Of a DNA stretch of 6,809 bases, positions 1 to 6,748 are shown in pieces. The stretch is from an uncultured Cytophagaceae bacterium (GTDB taxonomy: Bacteria; Bacteroidota; Bacteroidia; Cytophagales; Microscillaceae). The position numbers and the translations under genes were made by a program. A model generated the notes under the pieces. The model worked only from the letters and a program-made list of their open reading frames with translations, searched no databases and had not been told where the DNA came from. Every line of letters starts with the position of its first letter. Within the stretch, counting starts at the first letter, position 1. The stretch is taken from positions 1 through 6,809 of the forward strand of contig CALDJV010000749.1 of NCBI GenBank assembly GCA_937899305.1, given 5' to 3'.

Positions 1-2
1 AT

Positions 3-179
3 AAATTACCTGACCATCTAAAAGCTGAAGTCATGAGTTTTGTAGAATACCTGGAACACAAGGCTCAAAAAACGGAGTCTGCTAAAACTACTAAAAGACA
101 AGCCGGCTTGGCCAAAGGAATGATCAAAATGAGGGATGATTTTGATGAACCATTAGATGATTTTAAAGAATATATGTAA
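3..179 (+). CDS. DUF2281/VapB-type antitoxin, C-terminal part (5' end outside window)
   Basis: Open reading frame entering from the left edge, with 58 codons visible before TAA at 177-179. The visible protein starts KLPDHLKAEVMSFVEYLE, the LPDxLKxEVxxFVExL helix typical of DUF2281 antitoxins. A Lys/Thr-rich linker follows, then an acidic C-terminal tail with DDFDEPLDDFKEYM. In this family the N-terminal part dimerises and binds the operator, and the tail wraps the PIN-domain toxin; this is family knowledge, not visible here. The stop codon overlaps the toxin start by one base (TAATG), the usual translational coupling of such pairs. The visible part has no frameshift or stop, so the antitoxin could still be made although its toxin partner is broken. 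About 10-20 N-terminal residues and the promoter lie outside the window. Confidence 0.8.
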   Translation, partial: KLPDHLKAEVMSFVEYLEHKAQKTESAKTTKRQAGLAKGMIKMRDDFDEPLDDFKEYM

Positions 180-567
180 TGCGAAACTTTCTGTTAGATA
201 CCCATGCATTAATTTGGTTTATTACAGATAACTCACAACTTCCTGCTGACACCAAGAGACTTATTGAAAATAAGCAAAATGGTTGTTTCGTGAGCATTGT
301 TTCTTTATGGGAAATTAGTATTAAACACTCGATTGGTAAACTACAATTAGGAACTAATCTTGAAGAAATATTCAAATTAATTGCCCAAACTGAGTTTGAC
401 ATCCTCCATATTTCACCCAAATCATTTACTCCAAAGTGCCCAATTACCATTTCATCACCGCGATCCATTCGATCGGGTAATGATTGCCCAAGCCATTTGT
501 GAAAATTACCAGGGTTTCCCGAGATGGTATATTTCAGCAATACGAGGTAGATTTGGTATGGGAATAA
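179..567 (+). pseudogene. vapC: VapC-like PIN-domain toxin, broken by two frame changes
   Basis: VapC-type toxins are Mg2+-dependent ribonucleases that cut tRNA or rRNA. The N-terminus MRNFLLDTHALIWF and the SLWEISIK helix match the PIN group paired with DUF2281 antitoxins. They carry the first two acidic active-site residues, Asp7 (197-199) and Glu45 (311-313). The original frame ends in unrelated sequence at 502. The motif LPFHHRDPFDRVMIAQA, with the next conserved Asp residues, continues in the frame of base 441. The last block, VSRDGIFQQYEVDLVWE, continues in a third frame (from about 514) to TAA at 565-567. Each change equals one extra base or two missing bases. They fall near 425-441 and 508-516, beside short runs of C and G. 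Rejoined, the gene would encode about 128-130 residues, normal for the family. All four acidic positions survive, so the decay is recent or the shifts are sequence errors. As written, no full-length toxin is made. Confidence 0.85.
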
Positions 568-592
568 GGGTAGTTTTTTATAATTTCCCCGA

Positions 593-648
593 TAGCGAAA
601 GCGTCCGCTGGTGATCAAACATCGCCACACAAGTGGACGCTTTCGCTA
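593..648. repeat. Long imperfect palindrome, REP-like element
   Basis: Bases 593-609 (TAGCGAAAGCGTCCGCT) pair with 632-648 over 17 positions, with one G-U wobble (607/634) when read on the plus strand. Inside this, 610-615 pairs with 621-626 (one wobble), leaving a 5-base loop 616-620 and a 5-base bulge 627-631. The element lies between the end of the broken toxin gene and the end of polX, which converge on it. No U-run follows the stem on either strand, so it is not a standard intrinsic terminator, though it could still block or protect 3' ends. Its GC-rich arms differ from the AT-rich flanks. A dispersed palindromic repeat or small non-autonomous element is the likeliest identity, but only one copy is visible here. 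Confidence 0.6.
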
Positions 649-665
649 AAGTGTGCAAAACACTA

Positions 666-2369
666 TCAAATCCCTTTCTTCTTCTTTCGCTCCTCAAAAA
701 ACTGCCCAAGGGCTTCAGCTCCTAAAGTATTCAAGGTCATTGCTTTGGTGAGTCCGCCTTTGCGGCCCGCGCATACCCCATAATATACTTCTCCAATGGT
801 ACCTACCTCGTGCGAATCAGGGTTGATGCTCAATTTTACTCCCTTTTTGATGGCATAATGTACCCATTGCCAGTCTACATCAAGTCGCCAGGGGCTGGCA
901 TTGATCTCTATCATTACATCATTGGCGGCACAAGCATCAATTACTTTTTCGTGGTTCACTGGATAACCTTCTCTTCGTAATAGCAGGCGTCCGGTGGGGT
1001 GGCCCAACATGGTCGTATAAGGATTCTCCACTGCTTTGATCAGACGAGCCGTGGCTTTCTCTTCCGACATTTTCAAGCCTGAATGTACCGAGGCAATGAT
1101 GAAATCAAACTTGGCCAAAATATCATCATCGTAGTCCAGGCCACCATCAGCAATAATATCCGACTCCATTCCTTTGAAGATTTTGAAAGGGGCCAGTTTT
1201 GCATTCAAGGCATCGATTTCTTTGAGTTGGTTCAGTACTTTCCCTACCGGTAAACCATTGGCATAGAACGCCGACTGCGAATGATCGGTAATGCCCAAAT
1301 ATTCGTAACCTGCATCACGTACTGCCACCGCCATTTCTTCTAAAGTATTCTTACCATCGCTATAGGTAGAGTGGGCGTGCAAAATTCCTTTGAGATCAGC
1401 CACCTCCAACAAAGTAGGCAATTCATTTTTCTTGGCAAGTTCCAGTTCAAAATCTCCTTCTCGCATTTCGGGCACTACATAGGCCAATTGAGCCTTTTGG
1501 TAAATGGCCTCCTCGGTGGGTAGTTGGTCTTTTTGGGCAATCTGAAACAAGGTGGGCATTCCTGCCTCTGCATAGCTCAAATGATTGGTACTGGCCGAAT
1601 GAATGAACACTTCTCCGGCAAAATCGGCTTCCGAGCACAAACGAGCTTCCACCTTAAGAGGACTGTCTTTAAATTTTCCTCGCCAAGCAAATAATCCACT
1701 CGTTTTGGCATTTTGTTCTAAAAATTCGCATCCATTGAGTACCGTAAACAATTCATCGTGAGGAGTAGAAGCCACCAGTTGTACTTCATCTACTACGTTG
1801 AACTTCCGACGAATTTGCCCTACTACTTGAACCTGTCCACTCAACTTTTTCTCTTGTAAATACGCTTCTAACTGTTGAGCCAATATTTCGGCATTGGCAT
1901 AATGCAGCCGTGAGGCATTGGCTTTACGATAAAGTAAAGCTTGCCGGATGTTTTCCTGAGTTTTTTGTCCAAACCCCTTGACCTGAGCCAATTGATCGGT
2001 TTCACAAGCCAACAGCAAAGCATCGAGGGTTTCAATTTGCAACTCTTCCCAAATGACTTTGATTTTTTTGATCCCCAAGCCATCCACTTGCATCATATCA
2101 ATAATGCCTACCGGAGTTTTGGCTCTAAACTCCTCCAGTTGTTTGAAAGTACCTGTTTGGTTGATATCGTCGATTTTCGTTGCAATGGCTTTGCCTACTC
2201 CTTCCAAACCTTGTAGTTCTTTGAGCGACATATCGGCCAAAGATTCGGTCAGGGTTTCCATATTGAACACCGCAGTATGGTACGATCTTACTTTAAAATT
2301 ATTTTCGCCGTGAAGCTCAAGCAAAGACGCGTGGAGCTTTAATAAATCAAAGATTTGTTTGTTGGTCAA
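666..2369 (-). CDS. polX: PolX-type protein: HhH, degenerate Pol X core, PHP phosphoesterase
   Basis: The 567 residues have the order and length of bacterial PolX, a DNA repair enzyme combining gap-filling polymerase and PHP-type 3'-5' exonuclease. Residues 1-150 hold three helix-hairpin-helix-like motifs (LQGLEGVGK near 52, VDGLGIKK near 95, VKGFGQKT near 130). The Pol X palm covers about 175-315. The PHP domain (about 325-555) keeps all nine expected metal ligands: H331, H333, D338, H363, E402, H429, H457, D518 and H520. The palm is altered. The GSxRR motif reads GQIRR (184-188), the catalytic DxD aligns with E195 and Q197, and the third Asp with E241. I infer a nuclease or phosphoesterase with weak or no polymerase activity. 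The start is TTG at 2369: an in-frame TAA lies seven codons upstream with no ATG between, and the N-terminus TNKQIFDLLKL fits the family. The C-terminus is Lys-rich (RKKKKGI). No gene follows it on its strand in the window. Confidence 0.9.
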   Translation of the reverse strand: MTNKQIFDLLKLHASLLELHGENNFKVRSYHTAVFNMETLTESLADMSLKELQGLEGVGKAIATKIDDINQTGTFKQLEEFRAKTPVGIIDMMQVDGLGIKKIKVIWEELQIETLDALLLACETDQLAQVKGFGQKTQENIRQALLYRKANASRLHYANAEILAQQLEAYLQEKKLSGQVQVVGQIRRKFNVVDEVQLVASTPHDELFTVLNGCEFLEQNAKTSGLFAWRGKFKDSPLKVEARLCSEADFAGEVFIHSASTNHLSYAEAGMPTLFQIAQKDQLPTEEAIYQKAQLAYVVPEMREGDFELELAKKNELPTLLEVADLKGILHAHSTYSDGKNTLEEMAVAVRDAGYEYLGITDHSQSAFYANGLPVGKVLNQLKEIDALNAKLAPFKIFKGMESDIIADGGLDYDDDILAKFDFIIASVHSGLKMSEEKATARLIKAVENPYTTMLGHPTGRLLLRREGYPVNHEKVIDACAANDVMIEINASPWRLDVDWQWVHYAIKKGVKLSINPDSHEVGTIGEVYYGVCAGRKGGLTKAMTLNTLGAEALGQFFEERKKKKGI

Positions 2370-2445
2370 AACGGTACAAATTAGGGTTTACATTAAATCT
2401 AAACCTATCGGGTTTTAGAAAACTACTGGCTTGGCAGAAGCCAAA

Positions 2446-2453
2446 CAAAATTA
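2446..2453 (-). promoter_or_regulatory. Candidate -7 box for polX
   Basis: On the minus strand this reads TAATTTTG, a full match to the Bacteroidota -7 consensus TAnnTTTG. Transcription would start near 2439-2442, giving a leader of about 70 bases before the TTG start at 2369. No clear TTTG -33 box is seen at the right distance (around 2471-2478). A short hairpin (2427-2432 with 2438-2443) sits at the predicted start point. The box lies downstream of the terminator of the preceding gene, as a separate polX promoter would require. Confidence 0.35.
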
Positions 2454-2565
2454 ATAGATATTCTCATTAAAAAGATAAAATACCTGAATTATTGGGAGAG
2501 GAGAGCCAAGAAGCCTACTTGACATATGAGATTGATTTTAGCCCCAAAAACACCCTGGCCAACAA

Positions 2566-2597
2566 AAAAAGCATTGCCCAATTGAGCAATGCTTTTT
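2566..2597 (-). terminator. Intrinsic terminator of the DUF2723 gene
   Basis: A perfect 12-bp stem, 2566-2577 with 2586-2597 (core GCATTGC/GCAATGC plus five A-T pairs), encloses an 8-base loop. On the minus strand it ends in a seven-U run (2570-2564). It starts 25 bases after the DUF2723 stop codon, the normal place for that gene's terminator. The plus-strand copy has only five U and no plus-strand gene upstream to end. It implies that polX is transcribed mostly from its own promoter. Confidence 0.85.
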
Positions 2598-2621
2598 GAT
2601 ATATTCATTGATAGTTTTTTC

Positions 2622-5600
2622 TTAGAACTGAATATTGAATCTGGCTTGGTTGGTAGCCAAAATATCGATGTATTTCTGACTCAACTCCTCGGCCTTTTTG
2701 TTGTTTTTCTGGCGGGCCATGATTTGCGCCAACTTTTGTAGCTTATACAACGCCAACTGCAACGTTTGTTGATCTATCTCACCCAAACCATTTTCATACA
2801 AATAGTCAAGCTCATTCTTCGATCGCTTCGCCATCAACTCTGCGACTTCATATGCCTTTTTATCCATATCTGCACTAAATAATGCATTTACAAATGGCGT
2901 AAAGAAAGCATTGTAAGGAATGGCTTCATCAGTAATTACACTCAAACAATAATTAGCCACTTCTTGCGCTTTTTTCTTCTTGCCTTCTCTGGCCAACTGT
3001 TCTATCAAACGGGTAAAAGAAGTACGAGTAGAAGAGGGGAAACGACGCGCATTTTCATCGTGGTATGCCTTGGGATCATTCAGTCCACGATAGAAGAATC
3101 CTTTGGTTTTACCATCACTAATTCCACCTTTTTCAACTGGCATCATGTTTTTATACATAATGTCTGAGTTCACTGTACCTTCGGTAGCTCGAGCGTCTTT
3201 TACTGGCAATAAGCGATAAGTCAACCCCTCGAGTTGCATATAAGGCTTTAAGTTGAGCGAATTGTTACTACTAATATTACTGGTAAAATAGATAGGACGT
3301 TTCCAACCATTTTTGGCATTGGTAGAAATAATGTCCAGCATCAATAAATGATGTTTGTAGATGGCCCTTTTACCAATATTCCAGCGCATCACATTCCCAA
3401 TTTTACTGTGTAGCGCCTTGGGTACAAATCCTTGCTTTATAATGGCTTTTTTGTCAAGTTCGATAGAAAATAACTTAGAAGGATAAGTATTTACTTGATC
3501 ATCAGGCTTGTACAACAACTTCCTGCGACGTTCAGGATTGTTCAACAAATTGAAATATTTATTGAGATCTAATCCTTGCTTGAGCATTTTTCGCACTGTT
3601 CCAGGAGGAAAGCGATTTCCCTTGGTAACATCCCAATACAACAGGTAATCGTTGGTACCCGCAATGTAATTCTCTTTTTCGAGGGTAATGGGCAATGCCT
3701 CTGACTTATACGTTTTACGGATCATTTGACGTGCATACCAATCGGTTCCTAACAAACTCAGGTTACAAACCCTTACATCGGTACGGAAACCTTCTACTTC
3801 TTGAATATACCACAATGGGAAAGTATCGTTATCTCCTTCAGTAAATAAAATGGCGTTGGGAGCACAAGAATTGAGCAGGTTTTTGGCCGATTCTATAGAC
3901 TGATACTGACGAGAACGGTCATGGTCGTCCCAACCTTGTTGTGCCATAATGAGCGGAGCAGACAATGAAATGATCGTCGCCAATACTGGTGCGGCAATCC
4001 CTTTTTTCAAGAATCCCCGCAATACATCAGCCATAAACATCACCCCAAAACCTATCCAGATTGCAAAAACATAAAACGAACCTACGTAAATATAATCACG
4101 CTCACGAGGCTCCACTGGGGGAGAGTTGAGGTAAAGCACCAAGGCTAATCCGGTCAAAAAGAACAGCATTCCGGTTACCAAACTCACGCGCTGATTGCGC
4201 ATAAGCATAAACACCAAACCTAACAACCCTAAAATAAGTGGTATGCCATAAAATTTATTATGTCCCTTGTTTTTACCAAATCGGTCGGGCAAACTTGAAC
4301 GAGGCTTAAACAAAGCCACTCCTGCATCTTGAATGTCACTGTCTCTTCCAATAAAATTCCACCCAAAGTATCGCCAATAGATATGCCCTAGTTGATAAGT
4401 AAACATGAACTTGAGGTTGTCCCCCATCGTAGGATCTTTGTATCTTAATCTCTTTGTATAAGGATCTCGGTACTGTTCTAACCCAACCCGCTCAGCATAC
4501 AACTTGGGGTGATTGGATTGTCTACTGTACATACGAGGGAAAAACATGTTTTTATTATAAACCGTGGTTGTCTTATGATCATAAATCACATACCTCCCTT
4601 TTTCAGGTGACTTACGGTACACTGCTGCTCCCTTTTTGTAATCAATAGGATCTGCGGTAAATTTTCTTCCGTAAAACAACGGACGATCACCATATTGCTC
4701 ACGTTTCAGGTAAGATACAAAACGAACGATGTCACTCGGGTCGTTTTCGTTGATGGGTGGGTCATAGTTGGCCCGAATCAAGGCAATCCCATAAGAAGAA
4801 TAACCAATGAGGATGAAAGCCAAACTCAACATGGCAGTGTTGAACACTACTTTCTCTTTTTGATGGGTATAATATATTCCAAAAACTACCCCGCCTATCA
4901 GCACTACAATAAAGAACACAATACCAGAGCCAAAGGGCATCCCGAAACTATTTACAAACATAATTTCTAAATCACCGGCCAACGTAGGCAAACCAGGAAT
5001 TACCCCATTCATAATCAATATAATGATGGCTCCACCTGCTACCAAAGAAGCCAACACTCCCAATACATTGTAGTTGGTAAAGCGCTTATAGTAATATACT
5101 AGAGCAAAAGCCGGGATGGCTACCAAGTTCAGTAAGTGAACCCCAATAGAAAGTCCCATCGTATAAGCGATCAAAATCAACCAACGATTAGAAACCCGAG
5201 GATCATCGATGCGTTCCCAACGTAGAATGGCCCAAAAAACTGCTGCGGTGAAAAATGAAGACATTGCGTATACTTCTGCTTCTACCGCCGAAAACCAGAA
5301 AGAATCGGAGAAAGTGTAGGCCAGTGAACCAACCACGCCAGCCCCAATCAAGGAATATAATTGAAATGGGTTTAACTCTTTTTCGCTTTTAACTGGCAAT
5401 AGCTTTAGCCCCAACATGGTAATAGACCAAAACAAAAATAATATGCTAAAACTACTACTTAGTACTGATAACATATTGATCCAAAAAGCTACCTGGGTAA
5501 CATCACCTAAGGCCAAAAAGGAAAACATTCGCCCTATTAATAAGAAGAAAGGAGCCCCAGGAGGGTGTGGTACTTGTAATTTGTATGAACAAGCAATGAA

Positions 5601-5714
5601 TTCGCCACAATCCCAATAACTGGCTGTTCGCTGTACAGTAGCCAGATACACTCCGGTAGCAATCACAAACACAATCCAACCTACCAGATTGTTAATTTTC
5701 TTAAACTCAAGCAT
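2622..5714 (-). CDS. DUF2723 (TMEM260-like) membrane protein, candidate protein O-mannosyltransferase
   Basis: The 1030 residues match the long Bacteroidota form of DUF2723, a GT-C-fold family whose human member TMEM260 is a protein O-mannosyltransferase; mannose transfer by this bacterial protein is inference. A short Lys-containing N-terminus precedes the first membrane helix (about 9-28). The next loop has SYWDCGEFIA, with D35 and E38 as the likely catalytic acidic residues on the periplasmic side, and then HPPGAP (50-55). I count roughly 12-13 membrane segments: about nine between 9 and 314, then after a hydrophilic insert (about 315-485) three or four more from 486 to 590. Conserved-looking blocks include EPRERDY (535-541) and, in the soluble C-terminal part, GDNDTFPLWY (627-636). 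Residues 890-1025 are helical and rich in Lys, Gln and Ala, resembling TPR-type repeats. The ATG at 5712-5714 is the only sensible start, placed just before the first helix. It is transcribed divergently from the TetR gene. Confidence 0.88.
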   Translation of the reverse strand: MLEFKKINNLVGWIVFVIATGVYLATVQRTASYWDCGEFIACSYKLQVPHPPGAPFFLLIGRMFSFLALGDVTQVAFWINMLSVLSSSFSILFLFWSITMLGLKLLPVKSEKELNPFQLYSLIGAGVVGSLAYTFSDSFWFSAVEAEVYAMSSFFTAAVFWAILRWERIDDPRVSNRWLILIAYTMGLSIGVHLLNLVAIPAFALVYYYKRFTNYNVLGVLASLVAGGAIIILIMNGVIPGLPTLAGDLEIMFVNSFGMPFGSGIVFFIVVLIGGVVFGIYYTHQKEKVVFNTAMLSLAFILIGYSSYGIALIRANYDPPINENDPSDIVRFVSYLKREQYGDRPLFYGRKFTADPIDYKKGAAVYRKSPEKGRYVIYDHKTTTVYNKNMFFPRMYSRQSNHPKLYAERVGLEQYRDPYTKRLRYKDPTMGDNLKFMFTYQLGHIYWRYFGWNFIGRDSDIQDAGVALFKPRSSLPDRFGKNKGHNKFYGIPLILGLLGLVFMLMRNQRVSLVTGMLFFLTGLALVLYLNSPPVEPRERDYIYVGSFYVFAIWIGFGVMFMADVLRGFLKKGIAAPVLATIISLSAPLIMAQQGWDDHDRSRQYQSIESAKNLLNSCAPNAILFTEGDNDTFPLWYIQEVEGFRTDVRVCNLSLLGTDWYARQMIRKTYKSEALPITLEKENYIAGTNDYLLYWDVTKGNRFPPGTVRKMLKQGLDLNKYFNLLNNPERRRKLLYKPDDQVNTYPSKLFSIELDKKAIIKQGFVPKALHSKIGNVMRWNIGKRAIYKHHLLMLDIISTNAKNGWKRPIYFTSNISSNNSLNLKPYMQLEGLTYRLLPVKDARATEGTVNSDIMYKNMMPVEKGGISDGKTKGFFYRGLNDPKAYHDENARRFPSSTRTSFTRLIEQLAREGKKKKAQEVANYCLSVITDEAIPYNAFFTPFVNALFSADMDKKAYEVAELMAKRSKNELDYLYENGLGEIDQQTLQLALYKLQKLAQIMARQKNNKKAEELSQKYIDILATNQARFNIQF

Positions 5715-5818
5715 AAGTCTTTAGTTTCTACTATCAATGATCAAAGATCCTATGTATGTTTTTGCGTGAACACAGGATAGAATATGCTGCGAAAATAGAA
5801 AATTTTAACTGATAAGTT

Positions 5819-5826
5819 CAAAACTA
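5819..5826 (-). promoter_or_regulatory. Candidate -7 box for the DUF2723 gene
   Basis: On the minus strand this reads TAGTTTTG, a full match to TAnnTTTG. A TTTG that could serve as -33 lies at 5851-5854 on the same strand, but the gap of 24 bases is slightly long. Transcription would start near 5812, leaving a leader of about 97 bases before the ATG at 5714. Confidence 0.35.
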
Positions 5827-5877
5827 CCCGAAGTTGTTTTCGTTTAACTACAAATTCGGCTCAATGTATTCAAAAAC

Positions 5878-5897
5878 ACATCTATTGAGATAGATGT
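5878..5897. repeat. Perfect 8-4-8 inverted repeat, candidate operator
   Basis: ACATCTAT (5878-5885) and ATAGATGT (5890-5897) are exact reverse complements around TGAG. The repeat lies between the two divergent promoters, upstream of both. With divergent genes on either side there is no transcript to terminate here, so a protein-binding site is more likely than a terminator. Confidence 0.45.
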
Positions 5898-5948
5898 AAC
5901 AAATAATGTTTTTTTACCAAAACTTTATTTTCTTTGAGTCAGTTTAAA

Positions 5949-5967
5949 ATAATAGCTTTACTATTAT
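5949..5967. promoter_or_regulatory. Inverted repeat over the -33 region, candidate TetR operator
   Basis: ATAATAG (5949-5955) and CTATTAT (5961-5967) are exact reverse complements with a 5-base spacer, CTTTA. The spacer supplies the TTTA that would act as the -33 element of the TetR gene promoter. A 7-5-7 dyad over a promoter is a usual arrangement for TetR-family autorepression, so binding by the adjacent gene product is a reasonable inference. The arms are AT-only apart from one G/C pair, so a chance dyad cannot be excluded. Confidence 0.45.
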
Positions 5968-5987
5968 AACAAAAAACTTTACTTTTG
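5957..5987 (+). promoter_or_regulatory. Candidate promoter of the TetR-family gene
   Basis: TACTTTTG at 5980-5987 matches the Bacteroidota -7 consensus TAnnTTTG exactly. TTTA at 5957-5960, one base from the -33 consensus TTTG, lies 19 bases upstream, a good spacing. Transcription would start near 5992-5996, about 32-36 bases before the ATG at 6028. This favours that ATG over the TTG at 6001, which would have almost no leader. Confidence 0.55.
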
Positions 5988-5992
5988 TGATT

Positions 5993-6003
5993 CAATAGTA
6001 TTG
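5993..6003. promoter_or_regulatory. Short palindrome at the TetR transcription start, possible second operator
   Basis: CAATAGTATTG is a dyad of two 5-base arms around a central G, at the predicted transcription start. It shares the AATAG core with the repeat at 5949-5967. It is short and AT-rich, so it is weak alone; its position and the shared core are the support. Confidence 0.3.
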
Positions 6004-6027
6004 TTTATATCAAATCGAACTCGAGTG

Positions 6028-6717
6028 ATGGGAGTTAGCGCAACAATTAAAATAAACGTCAACGATAAGATATACCTAAGAGATCCAGAACAAACTCAAC
6101 TAGGTAAAAAGATCATCAGTAGTAGTATTGAGTTAATAGACGAACTCGGTTTTGAGGATTTCACTTTTAAAAAATTAGCCAACCGAATCAATTCTACTGA
6201 GGCTTCTATCTATCGCTATTTCGAGAACAAACACAATCTATTGGTATACCTCCTGGTATGGTACTGGAGTTGGTTAGAATATCAGATTGATTATCAAACC
6301 AATAATATCGAGGATGTAGAAAAAAGACTAAAAATTGCCATCCGGGTAATTGCCGAATCTTTAACCCCCAAAGGAGAGTCTCATTTTGCCCATATCGACG
6401 AGGTGGCCTTGCACCGAATTGTGGTATCAGAATCATCTAAAACTTACTATACCAAAAGCGTAGATACTGAAAATAAGTCTGGTTTTTTCCGCAGCTACAA
6501 ATCGCTTTGTAAAAAGGTGGCTTCTATGATTAAGTCCTACAATGCCGATTACCCTTATGCACACGCCCTCACCAGTACGATGCTTGAGGCGGCTCATCAA
6601 CAAATTTTCTTTTCTCAACATTTACCTTCATTGACTGAATTGAAGGTGACTGACACCGAAACTGATGAAATCATTAAGTATTTAGAGCAACTGATTTTCA
6701 AACAAATCCAAAAATAA
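6028..6717 (+). CDS. TetR/AcrR-family transcriptional regulator
   Basis: Taking the ATG at 6028, the protein has 229 residues. An in-frame TTG at 6001 would add nine residues (MFISNRTRV) that do not look like family sequence and would leave almost no leader. Residues about 24-72 form the TetR DNA-binding domain: LGKKIISSSIELIDELGFEDF, then the helix-turn-helix FTFKKLANRINSTEASIYRYF and the following NKHNLLVYL. The short start with NDKIYLRDPEQTQLGKKI resembles a Bacteroidota subgroup of TetR regulators. The rest (about 75-229) is a helical ligand and dimer domain with a hydrophobic, aromatic stretch VYLLVWYWSWLEY; the ligand cannot be read from the sequence. It probably represses itself through the dyads at 5949-5967 and 5993-6003, and may control the divergent gene or the gene to its right. 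No intrinsic terminator follows, so some transcripts may run on. Confidence 0.88.
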   Translation: MGVSATIKINVNDKIYLRDPEQTQLGKKIISSSIELIDELGFEDFTFKKLANRINSTEASIYRYFENKHNLLVYLLVWYWSWLEYQIDYQTNNIEDVEKRLKIAIRVIAESLTPKGESHFAHIDEVALHRIVVSESSKTYYTKSVDTENKSGFFRSYKSLCKKVASMIKSYNADYPYAHALTSTMLEAAHQQIFFSQHLPSLTELKVTDTETDEIIKYLEQLIFKQIQK

Positions 6718-6748
6718 GTCGTAGCGATTTCCCTACAAAACACGAATT

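Larger units (their letters stand above)
5715..6027. other. Divergent intergenic region, no gene seen
   Basis: This AT-rich stretch of 313 bases separates the divergent DUF2723 and TetR genes. I see no protein-like reading frame and no tRNA or other RNA gene in it. It holds a candidate -7 box for each direction and three inverted repeats (5878-5897, 5949-5967 and 5993-6003), listed separately. The two promoters point away from each other, so regulator binding between them could affect both genes. Confidence 0.6.

Noticed and set aside
381..614. Separate 77-codon plus-strand gene starting MPKLSLTSS
   Set aside because: Its middle (LPFHHRDPFDR) is the displaced continuation of the PIN toxin; its start and its end are out-of-frame sequence. 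It belongs to the pseudogene.
163..630. 155-codon minus-strand reading frame across the toxin-antitoxin region
   Set aside because: It runs antisense to the clear PIN and antitoxin coding blocks, crosses the palindrome, and its protein shows no domain-like pattern. It is open because of the sequence opposite.
593..648. Intrinsic terminator for polX or the toxin
   Set aside because: The stem is strong, but no U-run follows on either strand, so it was called a palindromic repeat instead.
651..663. Small GTGT/ACAC hairpin just after the polX stop
   Set aside because: Four base pairs with no U-run are too weak to call a terminator.
2526..2599. 24-codon plus-strand ORF starting MRLILAPKTPW
   Set aside because: It runs through the terminator stem, is very short, and has no recognisable start signal.
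5878..5915. Terminator formed by the 8-4-8 dyad and the T-run at 5909-5915
   Set aside because: The T-run begins 11 bases after the stem, and no plus-strand gene lies upstream, since the neighbouring genes diverge.
6206..6621. Minus-strand ORFs inside the TetR gene
   Set aside because: They are antisense to a clear family member, and their translations lack domain features.
6001..6717. TTG start at 6001 for the TetR gene
   Set aside because: It would leave almost no leader after the predicted promoter, and the nine extra residues do not look like family sequence. The ATG at 6028 fits better.
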